Shown here: positions 25,214 to 34,937 of the stretch, piece by piece | How the letters are laid out: every line of letters begins with the position of its first letter | Position numbering within the stretch: the first letter of the stretch is position 1 | The notes under the pieces: generated by a model | The model's database searches: none | What the model was told of the DNA's origin: nothing | Seen by the model: the letters and a program-made list of their open reading frames with translations, nothing else | Translations under genes and position numbers: made by a program | Source of the DNA: Cryobacterium gelidum | GTDB taxonomy: Bacteria; Actinomycetota; Actinomycetes; Actinomycetales; Microbacteriaceae | NCBI RefSeq assembly: GCF_004403985.1 | Contig: NZ_SOHL01000003.1 | Location: forward strand, 428,454 to 492,453 | DNA length: 64,000 bases | Direction: 5' to 3'

Positions 25214-26257
25214 TCACCTTCCCGTGTGTGCCGTGATGTTGCTGGTGAGTTTCAGGTAACCGAGAACGAACCCGACCCCCCAGCAGAAGTGAATGCAGGG
25301 CAAGACTACGAGAAAACGCACGGACGCACGAAATCCGTCCGGCCTGGCCACGATGAGCGTCGCTCCCACCACAATGAGCAGGTAGCCGGCGGGAACGATC
25401 AGGCCCAGTAGCAGCCACGGCGCCGCACCGAGAGCGCCCTGCACGAGGCCGCCAAGGCCGAGGAGCAGTCCGAGAGCCACTGCCAGCACCATGGCCGGCG
25501 GCACGAAATAGCGAAGGCCGTTGGCCGCCGGATAGCGCCGGGCCAGCTCCCCGCGCCACAGTCCGGTCGACAGCATCTGCCGTGCCAGCTGGGCCAAAGT
25601 CGGCCGCGGCCGGTAGAGCACCCGAAGCTTCGGGGTGAACCAGACCGTACCGCCGGCTTCGCGCAGACGCCGGTTGAGGTCCCAGTCCTGGCCGCGTTTC
25701 ACTCCCTCGTCAAAGAGCCCGACGTTGAGAATGCTCTCTGTGCGAAAACAGCCGAGGTATACCGTGTCGGCCGCGCCCTCCGCCCCGCCGACGTGGTGCG
25801 GTGTGCCGCCTAGGCCGATCCGGGTGCCGTAGGCGCGGGCCACGGCCCGCTCGAAGGAGCTGATACCGCGGGCGTCCATGATGCCGCCGACATTGGCGGC
25901 GCCGGTGCGTTCAAGCGTCTCCACCGCGACGCGCGCATAGTCGGGCGGCAGTACCGAGTGGGCGTCCACGCGAATGACCACCGCGTACTGGGACGCAAGG
26001 ATGGCGATGTTCAGGCCGGCCGGCGTCGAGCCGACCTCGTTGGCCACAATGCGAATGCGCGAGTCAACGGCGGCCATTTCTGCGACCAGTTCGGTCGTAC
26101 CGTCGATGCTCGGTCCGAGGGCCAATGTCACTTCGAATGAGCCCTGGTAGTCCTGCACCAATAGGCTCTCGACAGCGGCACGCACGTGGGTCGCCTCGTT
26201 GAGCACAGGCATCACATACGACACTCCGGCAAGAAATCCCGTACCACGTTGGTGCAC
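25214..26257 (-). CDS. Family 2 glycosyltransferase with C-terminal membrane helices
   Basis: A 347-residue protein, GTG start. SYVMPVLNEATHVRAAVESLLVQDY marks a GT2 N-terminus, VIRVDAHSVLPPDY provides the metal-binding Asp, and GQDWDLNRRLREAGG is the catalytic-base region (usually xED; here QDWD). ISSFERAVARAYGTRIGLG resembles succinoglycan/exopolysaccharide transferases. Three hydrophobic segments at residues ~250-340 anchor it to the membrane. First gene of the minus-strand wall-polymer set; it ends 4 bp before the CDP-alcohol transferase gene. Confidence 0.85.
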   Translation of the reverse strand: MHQRGTGFLAGVSYVMPVLNEATHVRAAVESLLVQDYQGSFEVTLALGPSIDGTTELVAEMAAVDSRIRIVANEVGSTPAGLNIAILASQYAVVIRVDAHSVLPPDYARVAVETLERTGAANVGGIMDARGISSFERAVARAYGTRIGLGGTPHHVGGAEGAADTVYLGCFRTESILNVGLFDEGVKRGQDWDLNRRLREAGGTVWFTPKLRVLYRPRPTLAQLARQMLSTGLWRGELARRYPAANGLRYFVPPAMVLAVALGLLLGLGGLVQGALGAAPWLLLGLIVPAGYLLIVVGATLIVARPDGFRASVRFLVVLPCIHFCWGVGFVLGYLKLTSNITAHTGR

Positions 26258-26394
26258 CCTGCTAGCCAGCTTTCCGGTTGATGGTAGGACGATCGAGCCT
26301 ACCAGCCCGGCAAATGGTGAAGTGCCGGCAGCCAGGAACGCACGATCGCGCCGCCGGAGAGCCGGCGACGCGATGTGGGCGAAGGAGCCGGCGG

Positions 26395-28041
26395 TTAGCT
26401 CGCGAGCTCGCCGACCGTGACAGGGATGGTGGTCGCCTTGCCGCCTCGCACATACGTGAGGTCGGCAGTCCCCCCGGCGGCGAGTACGCGAACCTGAGCG
26501 GTGAGGTCGATCGAATCCGTGATGGGAACACCGTTGAAGTTCGTGATCACGTCACCGGCTTTCAGGCCGGCCTTCTCGGCGGCGCCGCCCGAGCTGACCT
26601 CGCTGATCAGGGCGCCGACCGTGCTGCTGGTCGAGCTCGAGGCGTTTGTGACGCTCGCCCCGAGCAGGCCGTGGGTGGCGGTGCCATTGGCGATGATCTC
26701 ATCGGAAATGCGTTTGGCAAAGTTCGACGGAATCGAGAAGCCGACTCCGATGCTGCCCGCCGCGGACGAGGCCGTCGTGCTGCCAGCACTGGCAATGGCA
26801 ACGTTGATGCCGATCAGTTCACCCTTACCGTTGAGCAGGGCGCCACCGGAGTTACCCGGGTTGATGGCGGCATCCGTTTGGATCACCGGGAGGGCGATGC
26901 TGGCAGAAGCGGCCCGGGGACCCTGCGACTGCGTGCCGTCCTGCTTCGGAAAGTCGAAGAAGAACGGGTTCTGGCCCTGGCTCCCGTCGGGTGTGGTGGT
27001 GTCGGGTGAGGACGGAGCGGCCGAACTCGCGACGGTAATGCTGCGATTGAGCGCGCTCACGATGCCGTCGGTGACCGTGCCGGAGAGGCCGAGCGGGGCG
27101 CCGATGGCGATGGCGCTGTCACCGACGTTGAGCTGGGACGAATCGCCCCAGGCGACCGGGGTGAGGCCGCTTGCGTCGGTCAGCTTGATCACCGCGAGGT
27201 CGGAGATGGGGTCGGTGCCGACGAGGGTGGCAGTGTAGAGCTTGCCGTCGTTGCTCTTGACCTCGATTTTTACATCGGAGGCGGCGCCGTCGAGCGTGAC
27301 TACGTGGGTGTTGGTGAGCACGTAGCCGTCGGCGGTGAGGATCACGCCGGATCCGGTGCCGCCGGACGAACTGCCCGCAACATCGATGGTCACCACACTC
27401 GGGGAGGCCTTGGCAGCGACGGCGGTGACCTGGTTGACGCTCTTCGTGTTGTTGACGACGACGTTGCTCGGGCCGGAGGCCTGGCTGATCGGCACACCGT
27501 TATTCTGGCCGCTCATCATGAGGGCGGTGATGCCGGCGCCGGACGATCCACCGACCAGCGCACCGATGGCGAGGGCGGCGATCAGCGCGACGCTACCCCT
27601 ACGGCGACCGGATTCCTTGGTCGTACTGGACGCGACGGGCTGCCCGGGGTACGTCTGAGACGGGTAAGCGTTCGTGGGGTGAACATCCGCAGTGGCATAG
27701 GCCGGGTTCGACGCGGTGGCCGTCTCGATCCGTTGACCGAAGGCATCCGTCGGGTACGCGGCCGTCTGGGCCTGGTCTGGCTGGCCCTGGTCTGCTGCGG
27801 ATGCTGCCGGCATGGCCGGTGCTTCCACGACCGGCACGGTGGGTTCCTCGACCGGCCGGGCATCGGCTGGCTGGGAACTGACCGGCTGGGCGGGCGGAGC
27901 GGGAGGAGCGTCCGGAGAAGAGGGCGGAGACGTGGGCGGAGACGTGGGCGGGTTTGCCTCGCCGGATTCGTTCACGGTAAAATCGGCGGCATTCGCGGAC
28001 CTGTCGGGGGTGGGGCCGGGATCTTGGGTGTTATCAGTCAT
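26395..28041 (-). CDS. HtrA/DegP-like membrane-anchored serine protease with PDZ domain
   Basis: A 548-residue protein from the ATG at 28041, preceded by GGAGCACCTG. Residues 1-145 form a Pro/Ala/Gln-rich cytoplasmic tail; one membrane helix follows at ~150-176 (VALIAALAIGALVGG); then the trypsin-like domain with His246 (LTNTHVV), Asp281 (SDLAVIKL) and Ser398 (INPGNSGGAL), and a PDZ domain at ~455-540 (LISEVSSGGAAEKAGLKAGDVITNFNG). Actinobacterial PepD/HtrA proteases handle misfolded envelope proteins under stress. A low-complexity insert at ~340-378 lies between catalytic Asp and Ser. Divergent from the aminotransferase gene. Confidence 0.92.
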   Translation of the reverse strand: MTDNTQDPGPTPDRSANAADFTVNESGEANPPTSPPTSPPSSPDAPPAPPAQPVSSQPADARPVEEPTVPVVEAPAMPAASAADQGQPDQAQTAAYPTDAFGQRIETATASNPAYATADVHPTNAYPSQTYPGQPVASSTTKESGRRRGSVALIAALAIGALVGGSSGAGITALMMSGQNNGVPISQASGPSNVVVNNTKSVNQVTAVAAKASPSVVTIDVAGSSSGGTGSGVILTADGYVLTNTHVVTLDGAASDVKIEVKSNDGKLYTATLVGTDPISDLAVIKLTDASGLTPVAWGDSSQLNVGDSAIAIGAPLGLSGTVTDGIVSALNRSITVASSAAPSSPDTTTPDGSQGQNPFFFDFPKQDGTQSQGPRAASASIALPVIQTDAAINPGNSGGALLNGKGELIGINVAIASAGSTTASSAAGSIGVGFSIPSNFAKRISDEIIANGTATHGLLGASVTNASSSTSSTVGALISEVSSGGAAEKAGLKAGDVITNFNGVPITDSIDLTAQVRVLAAGGTADLTYVRGGKATTIPVTVGELAS

Positions 28042-28186
28042 CAGGTGCTCCTTCCAAGCGTTGCCAGCTTTGCGCCCGAACCTGAACATTCGATATGTAC
28101 CTCCTGAGAGCATTCAATGATCCAGCCGAGATCTTGCCCATGTCGTAGTTTGGAACCATGCAGGATTCGAGACAGGCAAGCCAGCG

Positions 28187-29398
28187 ATGACCATTTCCGG
28201 CGCGTGGCGACGCACGGCTCGCGGGGCTGGGCTTCTCGCCGCTGACGGGACCGTTGCGGCCAGCATCTTCGCCGAGATGAGCGCTCTCGCCGTGCGCACC
28301 GGGGCCGTCAACCTCGGCCAGGGCTTTCCGGATGAAGACGGACCGGCTGTGGTGCTCGAGGCAGCCCGCCAAGCGATCAGCGACGGGGTGAACCAGTATC
28401 CGCCTGGCCGTGGCCAGCCGGTCTTGCTTGAGGCGATAGCCCGGCATCAGCAGCGGTTCTATGATCTGCCTGTCGACCCCGGCAGTGAGATTTTGGTCAC
28501 GGCCGGTGCCACCGAGGCCCTCGCGGCGACCATTTTGGCGCTGATCGAGCCGGGTGACGAGGTCGTCACCTTTGAACCGTTCTACGACGCCTACGGCGGC
28601 CTGATCGGCTTGGGCGGAGGCATCCACCGCACGGTGCCGCTGCGGGCCCCGGATTTTCAGCCCGACTTGGACGCGCTTCGAGCTGTGGTCACCGACCGCA
28701 CCCGTCTGATCATCGTGAACGATCCGCACAACCCCACCGGGACGGTCTTTCCGCGGCACACCCTGGAGCTGATCGTGGAACTCGCGCACCGGCACGACGC
28801 GCTCATCGTCACCGATGAGGTCTACGAGCACCTCACCTTTGGGGCGCCGCACATTCCGATCGCAACCCTCCCCGGGGCGTGGGAGCGCACGATCACCATT
28901 TCATCGGGCGGCAAAACCTTCAGCCTCACCGGCTGGAAGGTGGGCTGGCTCAGCGCCCCGGCCGCGATCGTGACGGCGATCCTCGCAGTCAAGCAGTTTC
29001 TCACTTATGTAAATGCGGCACCCTTTCAGCCCGCAATCGCCGTCGGGCTCGACCTGCCCGATTCGTACTTCGCGCACCTCGCGTCCGGCATGATGCACAA
29101 ACGCGACGTGCTCGCTGCGGGACTGCGCGCGGCCGGCTTCGCGATCAGCGTGCCACAGGGCTCGTATTTCATCGTGGCGGATGCGACGCCGCTCGGTTTT
29201 TCGGATGGTGCCGAACTGTGCCGGCAACTGCCGGCGCTGGTCGGCGTGGTCGCGGTGCCGATCACGGCGTTCTGCTCCCCCGCACACCGGGCCGAGTATG
29301 CGCCGCTTCTCCGGTTCGCCTACTGCAAGAAAGAGGCCTTGCTCGATCAGGCCTCGTCACAACTCGCGGCACTGTCGCGCCCCTGGGCGCGAGAATGA
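28187..29398 (+). CDS. PLP-dependent class I/II aminotransferase
   Basis: A 403-residue fold-type I aminotransferase. VNLGQGFPDEDGP and INQYPPGRGQPVL-like segments are typical of the kynurenine/methionine aminotransferase (KAT, YbdL) group. PLP-site features: NDPHNPTG (Asn184 region), VTDEVYEHLTF (Asp210) and the Schiff-base lysine in SSGGKTFSLTGWKVGW (Lys243). In Actinobacteria such proteins are often labelled succinyldiaminopimelate transaminase or methionine aminotransferase; substrate choice is not decidable here. It has a strong shared terminator with the convergent OYE gene. Confidence 0.87.
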   Translation: MTISGAWRRTARGAGLLAADGTVAASIFAEMSALAVRTGAVNLGQGFPDEDGPAVVLEAARQAISDGVNQYPPGRGQPVLLEAIARHQQRFYDLPVDPGSEILVTAGATEALAATILALIEPGDEVVTFEPFYDAYGGLIGLGGGIHRTVPLRAPDFQPDLDALRAVVTDRTRLIIVNDPHNPTGTVFPRHTLELIVELAHRHDALIVTDEVYEHLTFGAPHIPIATLPGAWERTITISSGGKTFSLTGWKVGWLSAPAAIVTAILAVKQFLTYVNAAPFQPAIAVGLDLPDSYFAHLASGMMHKRDVLAAGLRAAGFAISVPQGSYFIVADATPLGFSDGAELCRQLPALVGVVAVPITAFCSPAHRAEYAPLLRFAYCKKEALLDQASSQLAALSRPWARE

Positions 29399-29399
29399 C

Positions 29400-29436
29400 A
29401 AGAGTGCCCGTATGAACCTGTCATACGAGCACTCTT
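29400..29436. terminator. Bidirectional hairpin terminator between convergent genes
   Basis: 16-nt arms starting AAGAGTGC at 29400 and ending GCACTCTT at 29436, with one internal C/A mismatch and a 5-nt loop (ACCTG). It lies 2 bp after the aminotransferase stop and 20 bp from the OYE stop. It ends in TTT on the plus strand; on the minus strand the T-run is absent. Confidence 0.8.
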
Positions 29437-29455
29437 TGCGCTCTTCGTGGGAAAT

Positions 29456-30535
29456 TTACGAAGCGAGTGCGGGGTAGTCGGTGTAGCCCTCTGCGCTGTC
29501 GGCATAGTAGGTGAGCGGGTTGGGCTCGTTCACCGGCAGGTCATCGCGCCAGCGCCGCACGAGGTCGGGATTGGCGATGGCCGCGCGACCGACGACGACG
29601 GCGTCGGCAACGTCGTCACGAACGATGGCGAGGGCCTCGTCGCGCGCGGTGATGGCGCCGAATCCAGTATTGACCAGGAAGACACCAGCAAAGCGGGTAC
29701 GCAGATTCTGCACGAATTCGCCGCGCGGGTCGGCGTGGAGCACGCTCAGGTAGGCCAGATCGAGCGAGGCGAGCCCGTCGACGAGGACACCATAGGTAGC
29801 CTTGACGTCGTCGGAATCCGTTTCCAGCACATCTTGAATATTGTGTTCGGGTGAGATGCGCAGGCCCACCTTGTCGGCACCGATCGCCAGGGTGACTGCA
29901 GTCACCACGTCGATGACGAACCGGGCGCGCGTCGCGGGCGAGCCGCCAAACGCATCGTCCCGCACGTTGGAGGTCGGCGACAGGAACTCGTGCAGCAGGT
30001 AGCCGTTGGCGGCGTGCAGCTCAACGCCGTCGAATCCGGCCGCGATGGCGTTCTTCGACGCCAGCACGAATTCAGCCACGATGCCGGCCAGTTCGTCGGT
30101 GGTCAGAGCGTGCGGCACCGGATAGTCCTTCTTGCCGTCATAGGTGCGCGTGCTGCCGTCGATCGCGATGGCGCTCGGTCCGACGACCGGGTAGCCACCT
30201 GTGGTGGCTTCGTGGGTGACCCGACCGGCGTGCATGACCTGGGCGACGATACGACCGCCGGCGGCGTGCACCGAATCGGTCACGGCCTTCCAACCGGCGA
30301 GCTGTTCCGGTTCGACGAGCCCGGGCTGGCCCGGAAAGCCTTGGCCGGCGTGACTTGGGTAGGTACCTTCACTCACGATCAGGCCGAGCGAGGCGCGCTG
30401 CGTGTAGTACAAGGCAACGAGTTCACCGGGAACACCGGACTTGCCCGAGCGGATGCGGGTCAACGGCGCCATGACAAGACGGTTGGGCAGCACGATGTCG
30501 CCGAGGTTTAGCGGGGAAAAGAGATTCACGTGCAC
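29456..30535 (-). CDS. Alkene reductase, old yellow enzyme family
   Basis: A 359-residue FMN-dependent TIM-barrel oxidoreductase. LFSPLNLGDIVLPNRLVMAPLTRIRS is the N-terminal signature; QVMHAGRVTH, the active-site HAANGYLLHEFLSPTSN (HxxN pair for substrate hydrogen bonding), LRISPEHN and the phosphate-binding VVVGRAAIANPDLV are all present. Such enzymes reduce activated C=C bonds using NAD(P)H. GTG start at 30535; a second GTG at 30529 is also possible. It diverges from the hydrolase gene. Confidence 0.92.
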   Translation of the reverse strand: MHVNLFSPLNLGDIVLPNRLVMAPLTRIRSGKSGVPGELVALYYTQRASLGLIVSEGTYPSHAGQGFPGQPGLVEPEQLAGWKAVTDSVHAAGGRIVAQVMHAGRVTHEATTGGYPVVGPSAIAIDGSTRTYDGKKDYPVPHALTTDELAGIVAEFVLASKNAIAAGFDGVELHAANGYLLHEFLSPTSNVRDDAFGGSPATRARFVIDVVTAVTLAIGADKVGLRISPEHNIQDVLETDSDDVKATYGVLVDGLASLDLAYLSVLHADPRGEFVQNLRTRFAGVFLVNTGFGAITARDEALAIVRDDVADAVVVGRAAIANPDLVRRWRDDLPVNEPNPLTYYADSAEGYTDYPALAS

Positions 30536-30727
30536 TTCTTTCTCACATTCAGCCGGTCAGTCAGACCGGATACCTTCGTTGTGGCAGCATCAGGGAGTTC
30601 CTCTGCGGCCATAGGCGGCAACGGACACGAACCGCGCGATATTCCTGCCTGCCAATTCGCTGCACGAACCATGCCCTGCCGTCTCGAGCGATCCAGGGGC
30701 AATCCGTTAGGCCCGTGGCACCGAACT

Positions 30728-31870
30728 ATGGTCATGAGCATCTTGTTGTCCCGACCCGCGACCCGAAATCACTCGGTGGCATCCGTCGGCGTCCTTGACT
30801 CTCCGACGCCCGGTCCGCGCCCCGGTGCCAGGCCGCAGCCCGCTACCAGGCCGAAACCGGCACCACCGGCCATCGCGCTGGGCTACAGCCCCTTCCCCCT
30901 CGATGCCGACGCTCATCATTTCGGCCTGACCACAAGTGCAATGCTCCTCAAGGGCGGAACGGTCGTCGTGCGGCACGGTCGCCGAAGCAATAGCGATACG
31001 GCCACCATTTTGCTGCACGGAGCTGCCGGGTCGTGGACAACCTGGACTCCCCTGTTGCAGGCCGCCGAGGCGACCGCCCGCGATCTGACCGATCTGATCA
31101 TTCCCGATCTTCCAGGATGGGGCGACTCCCCACGTGCGGCCGACGAATCGTCCGTCGGTGTCGAGTCGATGGCGGAGCTGGTCGCCGATGTGGCCCGCTC
31201 CCTCGGCTACGAGCGCTGGAACGTTGTCGGTCATTCCATGGGTGGGTTCATCGCCCTGCAGCTGGCCGCGAGCGAGCCGAGCGCCACGTCATCCGTCGGC
31301 TTGGTCTCAGCCACCTCGTTTTCGATCCAAAACAGCGTTCGTCACCCGATTCGCCATTTCTGGGTGCTACCCGCTTTCACGGCACTACTCATGACCATGC
31401 GGATGCTGCGGCTCGCCGGTCCCCTCAACCGTGGCCTGGTGCGAGCCGTCACGTGTCTCGGTCTGCTACCAGCGCTCGTGGCTCCGCTATTCAGCCGCCC
31501 CAGGGCCGTCGACCCTACAGTGGTCGCTGCTCTCGGCGCCGAGGTGCGCCCGGCCGGCTTCGTCCTGGCCGCCGATCGTGCCGGCGCCTACGACGCCGGC
31601 ACGCAGTGGGCGCAGATTCGCTGCCCGGTGCGTTCGGTGCACGGTGACGACGACATCTTTGTCACGACCGACGACGACAAGCGACTTCACGCCCTGGTGC
31701 CGCACTGCGTGAGCAGCACGGTCCCGGGAGCCGGGCACTTCAGTCAGATCGAACGCCCCCTCGAAGTGCTGCTCCGGCTCGAATTCGCCGTTCCCTTGCC
31801 GATAATGTCGAGCCGGATCGAACCCGCGCGGCGTGGATCACCACGTGACAATGCACGGGATGCTTTCTAA
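30728..31870 (+). CDS. Alpha/beta-fold hydrolase
   Basis: A ~380-residue protein if translation starts at the ATG at 30728 (an ATG at 30734 is also in frame; neither has a clear ribosome site). After a Pro-rich N-terminus the fold starts around TILLHGAAGSW (oxyanion HG), then DLPGWGDS, nucleophile elbow VVGHSMGGF and, near the C-terminus, SVHGDDDIF (Asp) and PGAGHFSQIE (His), completing a Ser-Asp-His triad. Substrate unknown. The Pro-rich leader (PGPRPGARPQPATRPKP) is unusual for the family. The 192 bp before it, toward the divergent OYE gene, hold no visible gene. Confidence 0.82.
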   Translation: MVMSILLSRPATRNHSVASVGVLDSPTPGPRPGARPQPATRPKPAPPAIALGYSPFPLDADAHHFGLTTSAMLLKGGTVVVRHGRRSNSDTATILLHGAAGSWTTWTPLLQAAEATARDLTDLIIPDLPGWGDSPRAADESSVGVESMAELVADVARSLGYERWNVVGHSMGGFIALQLAASEPSATSSVGLVSATSFSIQNSVRHPIRHFWVLPAFTALLMTMRMLRLAGPLNRGLVRAVTCLGLLPALVAPLFSRPRAVDPTVVAALGAEVRPAGFVLAADRAGAYDAGTQWAQIRCPVRSVHGDDDIFVTTDDDKRLHALVPHCVSSTVPGAGHFSQIERPLEVLLRLEFAVPLPIMSSRIEPARRGSPRDNARDAF

Positions 31871-32013
31871 AATCCTTGCATTTGTCCCCCGTACGAGGGA
31901 CACTGGAAGGCAGTTCCCGGTTCCACGCCAAAGAGCATGTTTCACTTTCATACGTTCCGGCCTCCGTGTTCTCACTCGGCGCAACCGGTCCCAATGAAAT
32001 GGAAGTGGCACTC

Positions 32014-32406
32014 ATGGGTTCTCTCACGTACGACCGTGTCGTCGTAGAATTCGAAGACCGAATGCTGGCGCACCTGCAGCTCGTGATCATTCAAAAGCTG
32101 CGCCGCGGCGAGAGCTTCATGCTCTCCTGGCGAGACGCGGCCATCGTCGGCGACGGCCGCAGTTCTGCCTGGTTGCACCCTTCCATCCCGCTGTATTTCA
32201 AGTTCGCCGGGGGCCATGCACCCACCATCAACCCGAGCTGGGTCGCCCAGCTCACCCGCTCGGCCAACAGCTCGCAGGGGCTCGTGGTCACGGCAGAGGA
32301 GAGCGCCACCGTCGACGCCAATCTCCTGCCCAAGGTGGAACCAGCCCTCGGAATTCGGGTAGCCGCCCAAACCCGATCAACCAAGGCGAGCGTTACCGAG
32401 CATTAG
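32014..32406 (+). CDS. DUF7882-type small conserved protein
   Basis: A 130-residue protein; the ATG at 32014 (MGSLTYDRVVVEF) has GGAAGTGG upstream. The body EDRMLAHLQLVIIQKLRRGESFMLSW ... RSSAWLHPSIPLYFKFAGG matches a small protein family very common in Microbacteriaceae, now called DUF7882, previously often 'ATP-dependent DNA ligase-like' by mis-annotation. No catalytic motif is visible and no role is established. It converges with the nitrilase-family gene, overlapping by 4 bp. Confidence 0.8.
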   Translation: MGSLTYDRVVVEFEDRMLAHLQLVIIQKLRRGESFMLSWRDAAIVGDGRSSAWLHPSIPLYFKFAGGHAPTINPSWVAQLTRSANSSQGLVVTAEESATVDANLLPKVEPALGIRVAAQTRSTKASVTEH

Positions 32407-33248
32407 CGCGGCACGACGGTGAAACGGCGCAAGGCCAACGCCGGATTGATCGCACGCACCGCAACGACGCGTGCCGGTGTCAGGAATGCGACCGCGACAT
32501 CCACCGACTCGCCGAGGCTCGCCACAGCAACGCCCATCGGATCGATGACGAGGCTGGTTCCAACGCCGATTGGCGGTGCGTGATCGGCGGCGGCCACAAA
32601 AACCGTGTTCTCCAGTGCCCGGGCGGTAAGCAGGGTGCGCCAGTGGTGCTCCTTGAGGGGGCCGCGCACCCACTCGGCCGGCACGAGTACGAGGGTCGCC
32701 CCGGCATCGACGAGCCGACGGGTGACCTCTGGAAAGCGGATGTCGTAGCAGGTTTGCACCCCGACTCGCAGGCCACCGACTTCGAAAATTTCCGGTTCAG
32801 TCACCGTGCCGGGCAGTACCCAGTCCGATTCTCGGTCGCCGAACGCGTCGTAGAGGTGGAGCTTGCGATAGGTCGCCACGAGCCGTCCCGTCGGGTCGAC
32901 GGCGACGAGGGTGTTCGAAAACCGGGCGGGATCGTCGGTCGTCTCGAGCATGCCGGCCACGATGTGTATGCCGAGCTCGGCGGCGAGCGCGGCGAGCGTC
33001 GAAACGAAGGCTCCATCGAGCGGTTCGGCCGCCGCCACGAACGAGGGCCCCAGCTTCGGTTCGAAGAACGCCGAATACTCGGGAAAGACGACGAGGTGTG
33101 CTCCGCGCGCGGCGGCCGTCGTGGCGAGCTTCCGGAGCATGGCGTGATTGCGCGCCCGATCTGGTCCCGGTGCGAATTGAGCGACCGCCACGCCGACCGC
33201 GGTGGATCCGTCGGGAGTGGATTCGTCGGGTTCAACGACTGAAGTCAT
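32403..33248 (-). CDS. Carbon-nitrogen hydrolase (nitrilase superfamily)
   Basis: A 281-residue enzyme with the Glu-Lys-Cys triad: Glu57 (VVFPEYSA), Lys129 (YRKLHLYDAFG) and Cys167 (GVQTCYDIRFPE). LHLYDAFGDRES and the C-terminal pattern resemble the Nit1/deaminated-glutathione amidase or omega-amidase branch. It hydrolyses amide or nitrile C-N bonds; repair of deaminated glutathione-like metabolites is a possibility only. Stand-alone gene. The ~19-residue N-terminal extension is acidic and unremarkable. Confidence 0.88.
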   Translation of the reverse strand: MTSVVEPDESTPDGSTAVGVAVAQFAPGPDRARNHAMLRKLATTAAARGAHLVVFPEYSAFFEPKLGPSFVAAAEPLDGAFVSTLAALAAELGIHIVAGMLETTDDPARFSNTLVAVDPTGRLVATYRKLHLYDAFGDRESDWVLPGTVTEPEIFEVGGLRVGVQTCYDIRFPEVTRRLVDAGATLVLVPAEWVRGPLKEHHWRTLLTARALENTVFVAAADHAPPIGVGTSLVIDPMGVAVASLGESVDVAVAFLTPARVVAVRAINPALALRRFTVVPR

Positions 33249-33371
33249 GCCGAAAGCTTAGCGCGCAGCCCGGTGCCCATGCCGGGGCCAACCACCGAAA
33301 AGATTGGTCTTTGCAGGCAACTCGGGGGCGTTCGATGGCTCACGTTAACCAATGCTGGGTATGTTGACTGG

Positions 33372-34934
33372 GTGACCTCCGTTCTCACCCCGCATGTCGT
33401 AGCGCCCCCGGCGAACGGGCGACGCCGTTTGCGGGACCTGTCGTCCGGGCTGTCAGCGTGGCTCGTGGGCCTCGTGGCGTTTCTCCTGTCGTTCGCCTGG
33501 TCCTGGCAGCCGTCGTACTGGGGTGATGAGGCCGCGAGCATCATGTCGGCTGAACGACCACTCCCCTCACTGTTTGGCATGCTGGACAACGTCGATGCTG
33601 TGCACGGCCTGTACTACCTGTTTTTGCACGGCTGGATCGACCTCTTCGGCGCGTCCGAGCTCGCCACGCGTTTGCCGAGCGCGATCGCAATCGGTGTAGC
33701 CGCTGCGGGAACGGTGGTTCTGGCGCGCTTCTTCATGGGGCCACGAGTGGCCATCGGCGGCGGAATAGTCTTTGCCATTCTGCCCCGCGTCACCTATATG
33801 GGCTCCGAGACGCGATCCACCGCGATCGCGACGGCCATCGGCGTCTGGCTCACCGTGCTGCTCGTCCTCGCGCTGCGCAGCAGCACCGGTACCCGACGCC
33901 GCCAGGGCCTGCTCTGGCTGGGTTATTCGCTGCTGCTCGCCCTCGGAATCTATCTCTTCCTCTACCTGGCACTGCTGCTTCCGGTACACGCGGTCGCGGT
34001 TCTCACGGCGAGCCGGCAGCATCCGTTCTGGCGCAGCCGTGTCGTCTGGCTGGGGGCAAGCCTGCTGGGGCTGTCGCTGGCCCTTCCCATTTTTCTCGCC
34101 GGCTCTGCCCAGCGGGAGCAAATCGCGTTCATCGGCCGCAGGCCGCAGGTCAAGGTAACCGAAGCGGCGGTGATGCAGTGGTTCGACACGATTCCGGTAG
34201 CGATCATGGCCTGGGCGCTCATCACCATCGCCGTGGTCGCGGTGTTTCTGCGCCGCCCCCCCACGCGCCGCCCCCACACGCACCGGTCCGCCGGGCTGCC
34301 CGGCCGCGCCGGACTGGCGTTTTTTCTGGCTTGGATGGTGGTGCCCAGCGCCATTCTTCTGATCGGTACCCACCTGGTCACCCCGATGTATTCGCTTCGC
34401 TACCTGTCGCTCTGCACCCCGGCGGTGGGCGTCGTGATCGCCGTCGGCGTGGCTGCGCTTGCCAACAACTGGTTGCGCGCCGCCAGCCTCATCGCTCTGG
34501 TCGCCGTCATCGTGCCCGCCTACGCTGTGCAGCGCGGTGACTACGGCAAGAACGAAGGAAGCGACTGGCGCCAGGCGTCCGACATCATCGCCGCCCGCGC
34601 GACGCCAGGGGACGGCATCGTGTTCGATCAGAGCGTGCGGCCATCACGCCTGCCACGACTGGCCATGCACCTCTACCCCGATGCCTTTCTCGGCCTCGAA
34701 GATGTGACGCTCACCCGGTCGTATGCTGATACGGGCTGGCTCTGGGACGAGGTCGCACCACTGACCGATGTGCTGCCGGCCCTATCGAACCTCGACACGG
34801 TATGGCTGCTACAGAACTCGGGAAGTGGAGATTCGCGAAGAGAAACGAATGTACACACCCTTCAACTCCAGGGATTCCACGTTGTTGAGACGACACTGGT
34901 GAACCGCACCCGCATCATTGAAATGACGAGGTAA
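33372..34934 (+). CDS. GT39-like polytopic glycosyltransferase
   Basis: A ~520-residue membrane protein with about 11 hydrophobic segments. GTG at 33372 is chosen because the region before it looks non-coding; no strong ribosome site is visible. SYWGDEAASIMSAER after the first helix holds the Asp-Glu pair expected of GT-C dolichyl/polyprenyl-phosphate-sugar transferases, followed by VHGLYYLFLHGWIDLFGASELATRLPSA, typical of the ArnT/PMT-like fold. Likely mannosyl or other sugar transfer to an exported acceptor. It sits 3 bp before a polyprenyl-phosphate-mannose-synthase-like gene, which could supply the donor. Confidence 0.83.
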   Translation: MTSVLTPHVVAPPANGRRRLRDLSSGLSAWLVGLVAFLLSFAWSWQPSYWGDEAASIMSAERPLPSLFGMLDNVDAVHGLYYLFLHGWIDLFGASELATRLPSAIAIGVAAAGTVVLARFFMGPRVAIGGGIVFAILPRVTYMGSETRSTAIATAIGVWLTVLLVLALRSSTGTRRRQGLLWLGYSLLLALGIYLFLYLALLLPVHAVAVLTASRQHPFWRSRVVWLGASLLGLSLALPIFLAGSAQREQIAFIGRRPQVKVTEAAVMQWFDTIPVAIMAWALITIAVVAVFLRRPPTRRPHTHRSAGLPGRAGLAFFLAWMVVPSAILLIGTHLVTPMYSLRYLSLCTPAVGVVIAVGVAALANNWLRAASLIALVAVIVPAYAVQRGDYGKNEGSDWRQASDIIAARATPGDGIVFDQSVRPSRLPRLAMHLYPDAFLGLEDVTLTRSYADTGWLWDEVAPLTDVLPALSNLDTVWLLQNSGSGDSRRETNVHTLQLQGFHVVETTLVNRTRIIEMTR

Positions 34935-34937
34935 CCC

